DNA from: Fontibacillus panacisegetis | GTDB lineage: Bacteria; Bacillota; Bacilli; Paenibacillales; Paenibacillaceae | Reading direction: 5' to 3' | DNA: 64,000 nucleotides | Assembly: GCF_900102215.1 (NCBI RefSeq) | Contig: NZ_FNBG01000002.1 | Location: 251,084 to 315,083 of the forward strand | Part shown: piece after piece, positions 53,076 through 62,843 of the stretch | Numbering within the stretch: the first letter of the stretch is position 1 | Layout: every line of letters starts with the position of its first letter | Program-made: the position numbers and the translations under genes | Notes under the pieces: generated by a model | The model's database searches: none | What the model was told of the DNA's origin: nothing | The model's input: the letters and a program-made list of their open reading frames with translations, nothing else

Positions 53076-55559
53076 TTAAATTGCTGTATGCTCGGTTCTC
53101 CTGATTAAATCGTTCTGCAAATCTTCGGAAAGATCCGTGAAGTAAGCGCTGTAACCGGCGATTCGCACAAGCAAATTACGGTATTGCTCCGGCTCCCGCT
53201 GCGCATCCAGAAGCGTCTGTCGATTAATAATGTTGAACTGGAGATGCCATAAGCGTAAATCGCTCCATGTCCGGATAAAGGAGACCAGTTTCAGGGTTCC
53301 TTCTTCTCCGTCGACACAGGATGGCGTAAGTTTTATGTTGAGCAGTCTCGCCGCTCTTTCCCGATAGTTGTAGTTCTTGGAGTAGAAATTGGAGAGCAGG
53401 ACCGCTGTCGGTCCGTTCTTATCTGCGCCGTGCGAAGCGGAGGAACCGTCTGCGAGCGGGGTGTAGGCCTTTCTGCCATTGGGCGTCGCTGCGACGACCT
53501 TGCCGAAAGGAACATGTGAAGTAAAAGGAACATACCGCAAATCCAGATTAACCCCAAGCTGCTTGGAATAATTCCGTGTAAATTTCAAGGCTTCTTCATC
53601 CAGCTCCTTGGCGATAGAATCAGCGTAATCATCGTTATTGCCGTAGCTTGGCGCATGTGCGAGCAGCTGGCGGATGGCTTCATATCCTTCAAAATCGCGG
53701 TCGAGCGCTTCAATCAGCTGCCCCATCGTAATCCGCTTATCCTCGTATACGACCTTTTTTATTGCAGCCAGAGAGTCAATAACTGTGCCATAACCGATAA
53801 ATTCAAAATAGCCAAGGTCGATGCCGCCTTCGATATGTGGTTCATGTATGTCCTTAAAATTCTGTAGGCATAGTTTATGCATGGAGGAGCTTAACGGAGC
53901 AGCAAAATGCCTGCTGCGCAGCCGGATAATCGCATGCTGCTGGATAAAGGCATGCTTCAGGAAATGTTTCTGCTGGGCTTTATAGGCATCAAAGAACAGC
54001 TCCCAGGACCCGAAGCTCTGCGGATCGCCGGTCTCAAGACCAAGGATCTCTCCGGGATAGCGCTGCATCTGCCCGTTCCGCAGCGTCATCTCTATGGCAG
54101 CGGCAAAATTGATATAAGCGCAGGGGCTTGTGTACGTATCACGGTTAGGCATCCGGCATTCTGCACAGCCGGATACCGCATAGTCGTATGCTTCCTCGAA
54201 GGTTGCCCCCTTGGCCAGCAGCAAGGGCACCACTTCTTCATCATTGATCAGCTTGGGAAAGCCTGAACCTTCCTTGATCGTTTCCGCGACCTCATACAGG
54301 TAGCGTTCGGGCGATCTGGTGTGAATCCGGGCAGCCAGATCGGGATAATTCAAAGGAAATTCGCGCTTGGACTGAAGCATCAAATAAGTCAGTTCATTGG
54401 TTGCGTCCAGTCCGCCCGGGGTCTGTCCGCCGACCGTTACCGCCTCCCAGTGGGCATAACCTTCGTTAAATGCGCCGCCGGTTGGAGAAATGTACAGATC
54501 CAGGAACTGAGCCATCGCATTCCACACACACTCCAGCAGTTCGATCACTTCCTGATCGGTAATATGTCCAAGCTTGATATCCTGTTGGTAATATGGGTAT
54601 AGATATTGGTCCATTCTTCCATTTGAAATAACAGTGCCCGTTTTCTGCTCCAGCCTGGAGAACATCTGCACGAACCACTGGGATTGCACGGCTTCATGGA
54701 AGCTGCGGGGCGGGTATTCCGGCACGCGCGCGCTGATCTCGGCAATTTTGCGCAGCTCGGCCTGACGCACGGGATTGCTTTCTTCATCGGCCTGCCTTGA
54801 AGCCAGTTCGGAATGGCGGTTGGCCCACAGGACAATGGCATCGGACACATTTACGATGGCCTGCAGGAAGGGTAGCTTCTCCATGTTATCAACCGGACTG
54901 TACGGATCAAGCTGATCTATCTCCCGCAGTGCTTCTTCTTTAATGCCTTTATAGCCGATGCGCAGCACCTTCTCATAATCGTGCACCCACTGGATGGAGG
55001 AACGGAAGGATGCGGTTTCATTGATGATGAATCTGGATTTCAACGGGTCTTCCGGATCATAGGTTACTTTCAGGGTATCGGCAGGAAGCGCGTCGGCAAG
55101 CGCTTCATGAAATGTTTTACCCTTCCAGTAAGGTGAAATCTCATTCACAATAACACGGGCATCCTCGTCGGTAAGATCGAAGGGCGATTGGCCGCGGCTG
55201 GGCAGCTCCCTGATCGCCGTGTCCAGGTAATCCCCGTCCAGTTCCGGATACAAAATGCCATAACGTCCTGTATATCCGCCCCTTCCCACAATCAGCTGAT
55301 CCTCGTCTATATAGACGGTGATATGCTTGGCAATATGGAGCAGCGCCTTGGACCATCTGAGAATCAGAGCTTCGCCTTCCGACTGTCTGAAGGATTCGGT
55401 AAATAGCCGCGCACGTTCGACATCAATTTTGGGTCGTTGATTCTGAAATGAACGAAGAATGCGGCCCGCTCTTTCATGCCCAGGAATAGTAACGGTCTGC
55501 TCCCCGAGCGGAAGAAGAAGCCTTTGTTCTTGCACCGACAATACGGATTGAACTGTCAT
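53076..55559 (-). CDS. islA: Isethionate sulfite-lyase (glycyl radical enzyme)
   Basis: An 827-residue glycyl radical enzyme, radical glycine G802 in [10 protein letters not shown] and catalytic C465 in [12 protein letters not shown]. Substrate-site residues R186, Q190, C465, E467, R675 and F679 correspond, each at a constant shift of three, to R189, Q193, C468, E470, R678 and F682 that I recall for Bilophila IslA. The enzyme splits isethionate to acetaldehyde and sulfite and is destroyed by oxygen. Taurine-type aminotransferase and TauABC-like genes nearby support this over choline or glycerol lyases. The related dihydroxypropanesulfonate lyase cannot be fully excluded. Confidence 0.85.
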   Translation of the reverse strand: MTVQSVLSVQEQRLLLPLGEQTVTIPGHERAGRILRSFQNQRPKIDVERARLFTESFRQSEGEALILRWSKALLHIAKHITVYIDEDQLIVGRGGYTGRYGILYPELDGDYLDTAIRELPSRGQSPFDLTDEDARVIVNEISPYWKGKTFHEALADALPADTLKVTYDPEDPLKSRFIINETASFRSSIQWVHDYEKVLRIGYKGIKEEALREIDQLDPYSPVDNMEKLPFLQAIVNVSDAIVLWANRHSELASRQADEESNPVRQAELRKIAEISARVPEYPPRSFHEAVQSQWFVQMFSRLEQKTGTVISNGRMDQYLYPYYQQDIKLGHITDQEVIELLECVWNAMAQFLDLYISPTGGAFNEGYAHWEAVTVGGQTPGGLDATNELTYLMLQSKREFPLNYPDLAARIHTRSPERYLYEVAETIKEGSGFPKLINDEEVVPLLLAKGATFEEAYDYAVSGCAECRMPNRDTYTSPCAYINFAAAIEMTLRNGQMQRYPGEILGLETGDPQSFGSWELFFDAYKAQQKHFLKHAFIQQHAIIRLRSRHFAAPLSSSMHKLCLQNFKDIHEPHIEGGIDLGYFEFIGYGTVIDSLAAIKKVVYEDKRITMGQLIEALDRDFEGYEAIRQLLAHAPSYGNNDDYADSIAKELDEEALKFTRNYSKQLGVNLDLRYVPFTSHVPFGKVVAATPNGRKAYTPLADGSSASHGADKNGPTAVLLSNFYSKNYNYRERAARLLNIKLTPSCVDGEEGTLKLVSFIRTWSDLRLWHLQFNIINRQTLLDAQREPEQYRNLLVRIAGYSAYFTDLSEDLQNDLIRRTEHTAI

Positions 55560-55576
55560 AATATCTCCCCTTACTA

Positions 55577-55600
55577 AATCCTAACTAATCCGGTAGGATT
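55577..55600. promoter_or_regulatory. Inverted repeat upstream of islA
   Basis: AATCCTA and TAGGATT arms, seven bases each and exact, spaced by ten, about 20-40 bp before the islA start and just outside its GGGGAG ribosome site. It may be an operator of the GntR-type regulator encoded next door. The rest of the 166-bp gap shows no other clear signal. Confidence 0.4.
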
Positions 55601-55725
55601 TATCGAATGATGTGCTTCATCGTAAGGCGGTCATGTTCATTTTGTCAATGATTTTGTTCAAATGTCTGGAAAAATTCACAAATTGCCCCTCGCTCTTTTG
55701 GACTTGATCTACTAACAGGATCATT

Positions 55726-56451
55726 TTACTGCTTTCTTCTCCGGGTCAAATGGATTCGAAATGCATAGTTATCTGCGCGGTAAATGCTTTTTTCATATTC
55801 CAGCGGATTTCCATCATGATCCAGCACCAGACGCTTGGACAGCAGTGCGCAGCTGGGATCGGCGGTCATGCCCAGCAATTTTTTTTCTTCCGCCGCCGGT
55901 ATAATCGCCCCGATCGTTTGCCTCGCTTCCCACAGATTTAGTCCAAGCTCTGTTTCCAGCACATCGTAGGTCGACACATTGCTTAGGTCCAGCAGAGCCA
56001 GCTTCTCTCCAATTTCCAGCGGGTAATATTGGGTTTCCAGCACAACAGGTGTATCGTTCGCAAGGCGCAGCCGGATGGTTTCGTACAGATGGGTCACTCC
56101 GAAAATTTTGGCCGCATCCTGTGGTGCTTCCACGATTCCCTGTTTCAACACCTTGATATCAGGCGTAAGCCCACGTTCGCCAATGATATCGAAAAACGTG
56201 CTTAGATTGCCGAGCCACTCCTCAATGGGCCGTACCGCTACAAAAGTGCCCAAGCCTTGCCGTGATTCAAGCATTCCATCATCAATCAGTGTACGAATTG
56301 CACGGCGGATCGTCGCCCGGCTCACTGAATACTTGTCCATAAGCTCATGCTCCGGCGGGATTTTCTCGGTGTATGTGCCCTTAAAAATATCGTTACGCAG
56401 GATATTCCTTACTTGTAAATGCAAAGGGATCGAATTGCCTCTGTCGAGCAC
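55726..56451 (-). CDS. GntR/HutC-family regulator with UTRA sensor
   Basis: A 241-residue repressor-type protein. I choose the GTG seven bases after AAAGGATGAT; upstream in-frame ATGs lie in or before that site. Residues about 1-70 are the winged helix (PLHLQVRNILRNDIFKGTY, PPEHELMDKYSVSRATIRRAIRTLIDDGML). Residues about 85-235 are a UTRA ligand domain (LTPDIKVLKQGIVEAP, ETQYYPLEIGEKL, CALLSKRLVLDHDGNPLEYEKSIYRADNY). It is divergent from tpa and upstream of islA, so it probably controls both in response to taurine, isethionate or a related sulfonate. Confidence 0.88.
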   Translation of the reverse strand: MLDRGNSIPLHLQVRNILRNDIFKGTYTEKIPPEHELMDKYSVSRATIRRAIRTLIDDGMLESRQGLGTFVAVRPIEEWLGNLSTFFDIIGERGLTPDIKVLKQGIVEAPQDAAKIFGVTHLYETIRLRLANDTPVVLETQYYPLEIGEKLALLDLSNVSTYDVLETELGLNLWEARQTIGAIIPAAEEKKLLGMTADPSCALLSKRLVLDHDGNPLEYEKSIYRADNYAFRIHLTRRRKQ

Positions 56452-56523
56452 TATACATATCATCCTTTCTGTTATATGATAATTCCCAGTAAACATATGC
56501 GATTATAAATTATATCATCATCA

Positions 56524-56539
56524 GGATGTCCGGACAACC
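56524..56539. promoter_or_regulatory. Palindrome abutting the tpa promoter
   Basis: TGTCCGGACA (56527-56536) is a perfect 10-bp palindrome extended by GG/CC pairs beyond one mismatch. It ends three bases before the -35 box, a fitting place for a GntR-type operator in the shared gntR/tpa control region. Confidence 0.5.
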
Positions 56540-56541
56540 TG

Positions 56542-56571
56542 TTGACAGGCTCAATTTTTATGTGGTAATTT
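56542..56571 (+). promoter_or_regulatory. SigA-type promoter of the tpa-tau operon
   Basis: A perfect TTGACA (56542-56547), an 18-bp spacer and TAATTT (56566-56571). It faces the aminotransferase gene and leaves a leader of roughly 95 bases before the start codon. Confidence 0.7.
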
Positions 56572-56609
56572 ATGTAGCAACCAATCTTATACAGCTGATC
56601 AGATCACTG

Positions 56610-56657
56610 AAGGCTAAGCTGCGTCCTCCTATGGAGACGTATCTTAGCCTTTATTTT
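56610..56657 (+). terminator. Leader hairpin and T-run between promoter and tpa
   Basis: AAGGCTAAG (56610-56618) pairs with CTTAGCCTT (56643-56651), with an inner CGTC/GACG stem, and TATTTTTTATTT follows. It is a complete terminator-like element placed before the GGAGG site of tpa, so most transcripts could stop here unless it is countered. Confidence 0.65.
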
Positions 56658-56674
56658 TTATTTGGAGGCCAATT

Positions 56675-58060
56675 ATGAAACATACGTTAACCAGCACACC
56701 AAGTGCTGCTGAACTGGTGAAGCTCCACCGGGATCACCTGTGGCTGCACCTTACCAATCACAAAACTTTTGAGACACAGGAGCCTCCGATTATAGCCGAG
56801 GGAAAAGGATATCTGCTGAAGGATGTGAAGGGAAAAGAGTTTGTGGATGGTCTGTCCGGCGGCGTTTGGGTAGTCAACGTGGGACACGGCAGAGAAAGCA
56901 TCGCGAATGCCGTAAGCGAGCAGATGAAAAAATTGCCCTATTACGCCGGTTCAATGGCCACTCCGCCTTATATCATGCTAGCAGCTAAACTTACCTCCCT
57001 GTTGCCGGAAATGCCGAAAGTATACCTCTCGAACAGCGGCTCCGAAGCCAATGAGAAATCGTTCAAGATGGTCAGACAGTACTTTTCCGCAAAGTTCCCC
57101 GGCAAGAAGAAATACAAAATTATATACAGGAACAGAGACTACCATGGCACTACGCTCGCAGCATTGGCCAGCAGCGGACAACAGGAGCGCAAGACGGATT
57201 TTGGTCCGCTGCCGGAAGGGTTCGCTGAAATCCCTCACGCCCTGTGTTACCGCTGTCCATTCGGCAAAAGCTATCCCGGCTGCAGCATCGATTGCGCCCG
57301 CGCACTTGAACAAGTGATTCAGCAAGAGGGTGAAGATACTGTTGCAGCAGTGATCGTCGAGCCCATTACCGCAGGAGGCGGCATCATTCCTCCGGTTCCA
57401 GAGTATTATCCGGTGCTGCAGGAAATCTGCCGCCGCTATGAGGTGCTGCTGATTATGGACGAGGTCGTTACAGGCTTCGGCAGAACGGGAATGCTGTTCG
57501 GACACCAGCATTACGATGTGAAGCCGGATATCATTACCTTGGCTAAAGGTCTGGCTAGTGGCTATATGCCAATTTCGGCTACGGTTACGAGGGAAGAAAT
57601 ATTCAACGGGTTTCTAGCCGGGCCAGACGATCCGAACGGATTTTTCCGGGACATCAGCACTTTCGGGGGCTGTGCAGGCAGTTCAGTAGCGGCACTGGAG
57701 AACATCCGGATTATTGAGGAAGAGCGGCTTGCGGACAACAGCGCTGCAATGGGTGTCTATTTGATGGAGCGTTTGAAGGAGCTTGAGGAATTACCCATTG
57801 TCGGTAATGTCCGGGGGCAGGGTCTGTTGGTCGGTGTGGAACTCGTGGAGGATAAAAAATCCAAGATGCCGCTCCAGGAGAACCGATTAGCCCAGGTTGT
57901 AGCCTTCGTCCGGGATGAGGGTGTAATTATCGGCAGGATGATGCGTAGTGTACCGGGCTATAACAATGTGCTGTATATGGCTCCTCCTCTCATCATTGAT
58001 ACGCAGGGAATCGACAGGATCGTCGATGCGCTGCGGAAAGCGCTCATTAGACAGCTATAG
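56675..58060 (+). CDS. tpa: Taurine:pyruvate-type aminotransferase
   Basis: A 461-residue class III PLP aminotransferase; PLP lysine K291 in LAKGLASGYMPIS, cofactor aspartate in IMDEVVTGFGRTG. The N-terminal half follows the Tpa pattern closely (LWLHLTNHKTFETQEPPIIAEGKGYLLKD, DGLSGGVWVVNVGHGRESIANAVSEQM, LPYY), and FRDISTFGGCAGS is also shared. It should move the amino group of taurine to pyruvate, giving sulfoacetaldehyde and alanine. Divergent to gntR and first in a run with TauABC-like genes. A beta-alanine or other omega-amino acid substrate is a less likely alternative. Confidence 0.82.
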   Translation: MKHTLTSTPSAAELVKLHRDHLWLHLTNHKTFETQEPPIIAEGKGYLLKDVKGKEFVDGLSGGVWVVNVGHGRESIANAVSEQMKKLPYYAGSMATPPYIMLAAKLTSLLPEMPKVYLSNSGSEANEKSFKMVRQYFSAKFPGKKKYKIIYRNRDYHGTTLAALASSGQQERKTDFGPLPEGFAEIPHALCYRCPFGKSYPGCSIDCARALEQVIQQEGEDTVAAVIVEPITAGGGIIPPVPEYYPVLQEICRRYEVLLIMDEVVTGFGRTGMLFGHQHYDVKPDIITLAKGLASGYMPISATVTREEIFNGFLAGPDDPNGFFRDISTFGGCAGSSVAALENIRIIEEERLADNSAAMGVYLMERLKELEELPIVGNVRGQGLLVGVELVEDKKSKMPLQENRLAQVVAFVRDEGVIIGRMMRSVPGYNNVLYMAPPLIIDTQGIDRIVDALRKALIRQL

Positions 58061-58119
58061 GACTGGATGGAGATTAGAGTGATCATTCCTTCCATGCTGG
58101 CCGTGAAAGGAGTCATGAG

Positions 58120-58926
58120 GTGACCAAACTCGCAAGATTCATACATTTGATTCGTAAGAAAATAACTTTAGAGCGGCTATTAGCAATAGGCACTATTCTT
58201 ATTCTATTTCTATTCTGGTTCGCCGTAACAGAGTTGAAGCTCCTGTCCGACATTCTGGTCCCATCCCCCGGAAGGGTATTTGCAGCATTCATTCAAATCC
58301 TGCAGGAGGGCTACAAGGACAACAGCCTGCCGACACATCTCAAAGACAGCATGATACGTCTGTTAAGCTCATTTACACTTGTCATCCTTACTGCCGTCCC
58401 ACTCGGATTGCTAAGCGGCTACAATTCTAAAATTCGCGCCATCCTGTATCCGTTAGTCGAATTTTACCGTCCCCTCCCCCCGCTTGCCTACTATACGCTG
58501 CTTGTGCTGTGGATGGGAATCGAGGATTCCTCGAAAACTGCTCTGCTATATTTAGCGGGCTTCGCCCCTGTCTTCATCGCCTGTGAATCAGGAGTGCGCA
58601 AGCTGAAGCAGGATTATATTGACGGAGCTTATACCCTTGGAGCTGATAGCCGGCAAATTTTCTTTCACGTCGTTTTCCCTGCCTGTCTGCCCGATATTTT
58701 CATGGGTCTGAGAACTGCGATAGGAGTCTCCTATACGACGTTAGTAGCGGCCGAAATGGTAGCTGCAGTAACGGGGATTGGCTGGATGGTTCTGGATGCC
58801 AGCAAATTTTTGCGCAGCGACATTATTTTTGTTGGCATCATTATTATGGGCATTACCGGTATGCTGATTGACGCCATACTGCGGTTGATTGAACGGAAAG
58901 TCGTACCGTGGAAGGGCAAAGAATAA
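58120..58926 (+). CDS. tauC: Taurine-type ABC importer permease
   Basis: A 268-residue membrane protein of the SsuC/TauC class with six predicted helices. LKLLSDILVPSPGRVFAAF opens the periplasmic part and the EAA loop is DGAYTLGADSRQIFFHVVFPACLPDIFMGLRTAIGVS near 167-204. GTG start behind GGAG. It follows tpa at 59 bp and precedes the binding protein and ATPase genes. Confidence 0.87.
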   Translation: MTKLARFIHLIRKKITLERLLAIGTILILFLFWFAVTELKLLSDILVPSPGRVFAAFIQILQEGYKDNSLPTHLKDSMIRLLSSFTLVILTAVPLGLLSGYNSKIRAILYPLVEFYRPLPPLAYYTLLVLWMGIEDSSKTALLYLAGFAPVFIACESGVRKLKQDYIDGAYTLGADSRQIFFHVVFPACLPDIFMGLRTAIGVSYTTLVAAEMVAAVTGIGWMVLDASKFLRSDIIFVGIIIMGITGMLIDAILRLIERKVVPWKGKE

Positions 58927-58944
58927 ATCGTAGGAGGAATCATA

Positions 58945-59976
58945 ATGAAGAAAAAACTTAAGCTTTTGCTCGCTGGAGGTCTAGCTCTTGTACTCTCGGC
59001 GCAGCTTGCCGGATGTGGAGAAAGCAAGGAAGCTGGTGAGACATCCAAACCGGAATCAGTTACGATCGGATTTCAGGACATTCCCAACGACGAAATTGTC
59101 GCTAAAGCCAAAGATTGGTATGAGGATGAGCTGGGTGTACCGGTGAATTTCAAGAAATTCGATTCCGGACGGGATGTAAACAACGCCTTCGTATCAAAGA
59201 GCATTGATATCGGACTGATGGGCAGCACGCCGGCTTCCGTTGGCATTGCAACCGGTCTGGATTATGAAGTGTTCTGGATTCATGATGTCATTGGCGCCGC
59301 AGAATCTCTTGCGGTCAAGAACAGTGCTCAAGTGAATTCAATTCAGGAACTCGCAGGTAAAAAAGTTGCTGTTCCCTTCAGCTCCACGGCCCATTACAGT
59401 TTGCTGAACGCGCTGGAGCTTGCTGGTGTCAAACTTGCAGATGTACAAATTCTGGATATGCAGCCGAATGATATTTTTGCCGCCTGGCAAAGAGGTGATA
59501 TTGATGCCGCTTATGTATGGAATCCTGTGCTGGGCGAGCTGCTGAAGGACGGAAAGGTTCTAACCGACAGCGGTGAATTAGCCAAGCAAGGCATTGTGAC
59601 AGCGGATGTCGGTGTGGTCAGTAAAGAATTCGCCGGAAAATATCCGGACATTGTGGCGAAATACATCAAGATCCAGCAAAAGGCCTATGATCTGTATACA
59701 ACCAAGCCTGACGAGGCGGCTGAAGCGCTCGCAAAAGGCCTGAACATTGATAAAGCCGAGGCGCTGAAGCAAACCAATGACCTCATTTGGCTCCCCGCCA
59801 GTGAACAAATATCCGTACAATACTTTGGAACCGGTGACAGCAAGGGAGATTTGGCAAACATTCTGAAATCAACGGCAGACTTTCTGGTGGAGCAAAAAGC
59901 ACTGGAAAAAGCTCCGGAACTGGAGGCCTTTCAAAAGGGAATCAACTCCAGGTACATTGAGCTCTCAATTAAATAA
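58945..59976 (+). CDS. tauA: Taurine-binding lipoprotein
   Basis: A 343-residue solute-binding protein with lipobox LAGCGES (acylated Cys near residue 24). It matches TauA-type sequences through KKFDSGRDV, LMGSTPASVGIATGLDYEVF, VPFSSTAHYSLLNALELAGV, AAWQRGDIDAAYVWNPVLGELLKDGKVLTDS. These surround the sulfonate/amine pocket in E. coli TauA. Taurine is the best guess for the ligand and agrees with the aminotransferase upstream. Confidence 0.88.
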   Translation: MKKKLKLLLAGGLALVLSAQLAGCGESKEAGETSKPESVTIGFQDIPNDEIVAKAKDWYEDELGVPVNFKKFDSGRDVNNAFVSKSIDIGLMGSTPASVGIATGLDYEVFWIHDVIGAAESLAVKNSAQVNSIQELAGKKVAVPFSSTAHYSLLNALELAGVKLADVQILDMQPNDIFAAWQRGDIDAAYVWNPVLGELLKDGKVLTDSGELAKQGIVTADVGVVSKEFAGKYPDIVAKYIKIQQKAYDLYTTKPDEAAEALAKGLNIDKAEALKQTNDLIWLPASEQISVQYFGTGDSKGDLANILKSTADFLVEQKALEKAPELEAFQKGINSRYIELSIK

Positions 59977-59995
59977 GGAATGGAGGATTTGCGGC

Positions 59996-60841
59996 ATGTC
60001 TATAGCGGAGAAGAAGGCTGCGGAGGAAAAAGCTACGAAGGATAATCCTGAGGTAATTATATCCGTGGAGAATGTATCCCTGGCTTATAGTGCTGGCAAT
60101 AGTTCAAACGTGCTTGAGGATATTGGACTAAAGCTGCATCAAGGTGAATTTGTATGTCTTCTGGGTCCCTCGGGCTGCGGAAAAAGCACACTGCTTAAAA
60201 TCATCGCCGGCTTAATCCCCCCGACAAAGGGCAACGCTGCAATGGATGGAGAAGTGATCAAGGGACCCGATTGGCATCGCGGAGTTGTTTTTCAACAGCC
60301 TCCTCTCTACTCATGGCTGAGCACCAGGGAGAATGTCCGATTTGGACTGAAGATGCGCAAAATTCCGAAGCAGGAAGGGTTGAAGCTTGCCGATGAGTAT
60401 TTGCACAAGGTAGGTCTGCTGGAATATGCCGCACATAAACCGTATGAGCTGTCTGGAGGAATGAAGCAGCGCGTAGCGATTGCCCGGGCGCTCGTCAACA
60501 GTCCGCGCGTTCTGTTGATGGATGAGCCGTTTGGCGCACTGGATGCGTTGACCCGCGAAGAGATGGTGATGCTGCTGCGCAACATATGGCGGGAAACCGG
60601 ATGCACCATTTTATTCATTACCCATGATGTTGATGAAGCCTTGTCACTGGGAACCCGTGTGCTTGTGATGTCGAGAAACCCCGGTCAAATTATCCGGGAA
60701 TTCAAGACCTCATTTACTTGGGAATTTAGCGGGGAAAATCCCAGCCGAACCCGTTATTCTCAGAACTTTGTGGAGATGAGGGAGAAAATTCTTGATCTGA
60801 TTCACAAGCAGAAGCTGTATTCCACCAGCAGCTTGGAGTGA
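59996..60841 (+). CDS. tauB: ABC importer ATPase, TauB/SsuB type
   Basis: A 281-residue ATPase starting at the ATG nine bases after GGAGG (an earlier in-frame ATG lies within the tauA 3' end). Walker A GPSGCGKST, Q-loop VVFQQPPLYSWLS, signature LSGGMKQRVAIARAL, Walker B VLLMDEPFGALDALT and switch ITHDVDEAL are all intact. The extra N-terminal 20 residues are charged. As the only ATPase seen, it may serve both the TauA and the second binding-protein systems. Confidence 0.9.
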   Translation: MSIAEKKAAEEKATKDNPEVIISVENVSLAYSAGNSSNVLEDIGLKLHQGEFVCLLGPSGCGKSTLLKIIAGLIPPTKGNAAMDGEVIKGPDWHRGVVFQQPPLYSWLSTRENVRFGLKMRKIPKQEGLKLADEYLHKVGLLEYAAHKPYELSGGMKQRVAIARALVNSPRVLLMDEPFGALDALTREEMVMLLRNIWRETGCTILFITHDVDEALSLGTRVLVMSRNPGQIIREFKTSFTWEFSGENPSRTRYSQNFVEMREKILDLIHKQKLYSTSSLE

Positions 60842-60918
60842 CAGCAAGGATCAAATCATTCAGACACACCTAAATACCTAGTATTCCAATGTGTACTAAA
60901 TATAAGGAGGATTCAAAA

Positions 60919-61986
60919 ATGAAATTAATCAAAAAAAGCACAGCGTGGATGATATTAACCGTTCTGATGCTTCTGGCGGCAGGCTGCGGCAGCAATGGAA
61001 CAACCGCGCCAAACTCTGAGAATTCAACATCTGCTCCCAATGCAGCTCCCTCTCCGGCCGTTAAAGATTACGGCGGACTGACTTTAACGATTGGCATTCA
61101 GCCCGGACCGGGTTCCTACTCATTGGCCCGGAGCAAGGGATGGTTTGAGGAAGAATTCGATAAGGTCGGCGTTAAAGTGGAATGGGCTGAATTCCAGAGC
61201 GGGCCTCCAATGACAGAAGCCATTGCCGCTGGCCGACTGGATTTCGCAGGGCTTGGTAATCTGCCGGTTGTAACCGCGCAGGCTGCAGATATCGGCTTTA
61301 CAGAGATCGCGCAAATTATTGACGGGAAAAGCAATGTGGCCATCATCGTACCCAAGGACAGCACGCTTACTACCATAGAAGAGCTTAAAGGCAAGAAAAT
61401 AGCGGTTGCCAAGGGCAGCAACGCTTTTAACTTCCTGTATCGCGGTCTGGACAAAGCTGGACTCAAACCCTCCGATCTTGAAATTATCCAGCTGCAGCCG
61501 AATGAAGCGCAGCCCGCTTTTGAAACCGGCGGTGTCGATGCTTGGGCAACCTGGGACCCTTACATTACTACGAATGTTCTCACCGGCAAAGCAAAGGTTT
61601 TGACTGATGGTGAAGCGCTGGGCGTTCTGTCCCCGTCCTTCCTGATCGCCCGTACGAAGCTTGCTGAGGAGCATCCGGAATTAATAACCTCCTTCTTAAA
61701 AGTGTATGAACAAGCCCGTATCTGGGAGGAACAGCATCTGGATGAAGCTACCCAGACATATACCAAGCAATTTCAGGTGGACGCGGCAGTCATTAAAGCG
61801 CTGCGTGAGCGCGTTACACCTATAAACTTGCCCATCAGCAGCGAGGTTATTGCGCAGCAGCAGGAAACGGCAGATTTCCAGCTGAAGCAGAAAACTATCC
61901 GTAAATCCATTGATGTATCCAAAGTAGTGGACAACCAGTTTATTGAGCAGGCCATTAAGGATGCTGCCAACGAACCGAAGTCCTGA
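60919..61986 (+). CDS. Second sulfonate-type binding lipoprotein (SsuA-like)
   Basis: A 355-residue binding protein from the ATG behind AAGGAGG, lipobox LAAGCGS, then a Ser/Asn/Pro linker. The fold matches SsuA-type proteins (TIGIQPGPGSYSLARSKGWFEEEF, VKVEWAEFQSGPPMTEAIAAGRLDFAGLGNLPVV, KKIAVAKGSNAFNFLYRGLDKAGL, GGVDAWATWDPYI). It is clearly different from the TauA-like protein, so the operon imports two kinds of ligand, perhaps taurine and an alkanesulfonate or a conjugate. Confidence 0.82.
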   Translation: MKLIKKSTAWMILTVLMLLAAGCGSNGTTAPNSENSTSAPNAAPSPAVKDYGGLTLTIGIQPGPGSYSLARSKGWFEEEFDKVGVKVEWAEFQSGPPMTEAIAAGRLDFAGLGNLPVVTAQAADIGFTEIAQIIDGKSNVAIIVPKDSTLTTIEELKGKKIAVAKGSNAFNFLYRGLDKAGLKPSDLEIIQLQPNEAQPAFETGGVDAWATWDPYITTNVLTGKAKVLTDGEALGVLSPSFLIARTKLAEEHPELITSFLKVYEQARIWEEQHLDEATQTYTKQFQVDAAVIKALRERVTPINLPISSEVIAQQQETADFQLKQKTIRKSIDVSKVVDNQFIEQAIKDAANEPKS

Positions 61987-61994
61987 GGTGGATG

Positions 61995-62843
61995 ATGCAG
62001 AACGTCCGATTGAAAGAATATGCGGCTGCCTCATCCGCTACACCTCGAAAAGGGTTGTTCAGCCTCCGGAAAGGCAAATGGAAGAGCTCTGCCAAAGGGA
62101 TTATATTGCCAGTGCTGACGCTTGTGGTATGGGAGATTGTCGGAACGGCGGGACAGATCAGTCCCACCGTTCTGCCTACTCCCCACGTGATTGCCCAAGA
62201 ATTTTATCATCTTGCCAGATCGGGAGAGCTTTTCTTTCATCTGCGAGTCTCTTTATGGCGCTCCTTCCTTGGGTTTCTTCTGGGGAGCTCGGTCGGACTA
62301 GCGATCGGTCTTTGGTCTGGCTTCTCGCGGCTTGCGGAGAAACAGCTTGATCCTTCCATCCAGATGTTGCGGACGGTTCCCCATTTGGCCATTACGCCGC
62401 TTTTTATTCTCTGGTTCGGATTTGGAGAATGGTCGAAGATCCTGTTGATTGCGCTTGGCGCCTTCTTTCCGGTATATGTAAACACTTTTCTGGGAATCCG
62501 CTCGGTGGACTCCCAGCTGTTCGAGGTAGCGAAAGTACTCGAATATAACCGCAGGAGCCAAATTACCAAGCTGATCCTGCCAGCCTCTCTTCCAAATATT
62601 CTGCTCGGCATCCGTTTGTCGCTGGGGGCGGCTTGGCTTGGTCTGGTGGTGGCCGAAATGATGGGATCAAGCGAAGGGGTCGGCTTTCTGATCATGGATG
62701 CGCGGTACTTCTCCATCACTTCTCTCGTCTTCGTTGGCATCCTCATCTTCGCCATTGTCGGGAAATTGACCGATTCATTGGTCAAGCTGCTGGAGAAGCG
62801 GCTACTCCGCTGGCGTGACAGCTATCTGGGGGAACACTTATGA
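61995..62843 (+). CDS. Sulfonate-type ABC permease 1 (SsuC-like)
   Basis: A membrane protein of about 282 residues with six predicted helices; ATG 61995 suits the GAGG site better than the ATG one codon earlier. SPTVLPTPHVIAQEFYHLARSGELFFHLRVSLWRSFLGFLLG and an EAA loop FEVAKVLEYNRRSQITKLILPASLPNILLGIRLSLGAAWLGLV are standard for SsuC. Its stop overlaps the next permease start by four bases. Confidence 0.87.
   Translation: MQNVRLKEYAAASSATPRKGLFSLRKGKWKSSAKGIILPVLTLVVWEIVGTAGQISPTVLPTPHVIAQEFYHLARSGELFFHLRVSLWRSFLGFLLGSSVGLAIGLWSGFSRLAEKQLDPSIQMLRTVPHLAITPLFILWFGFGEWSKILLIALGAFFPVYVNTFLGIRSVDSQLFEVAKVLEYNRRSQITKLILPASLPNILLGIRLSLGAAWLGLVVAEMMGSSEGVGFLIMDARYFSITSLVFVGILIFAIVGKLTDSLVKLLEKRLLRWRDSYLGEHL

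Noticed and set aside
53076-55559. Choline trimethylamine-lyase or glycerol dehydratase
   Set aside because: The pocket has GCAEC with R186/Q190/R675/F679 matching IslA spacing, and the neighbours are taurine and sulfonate genes with no microcompartment genes.
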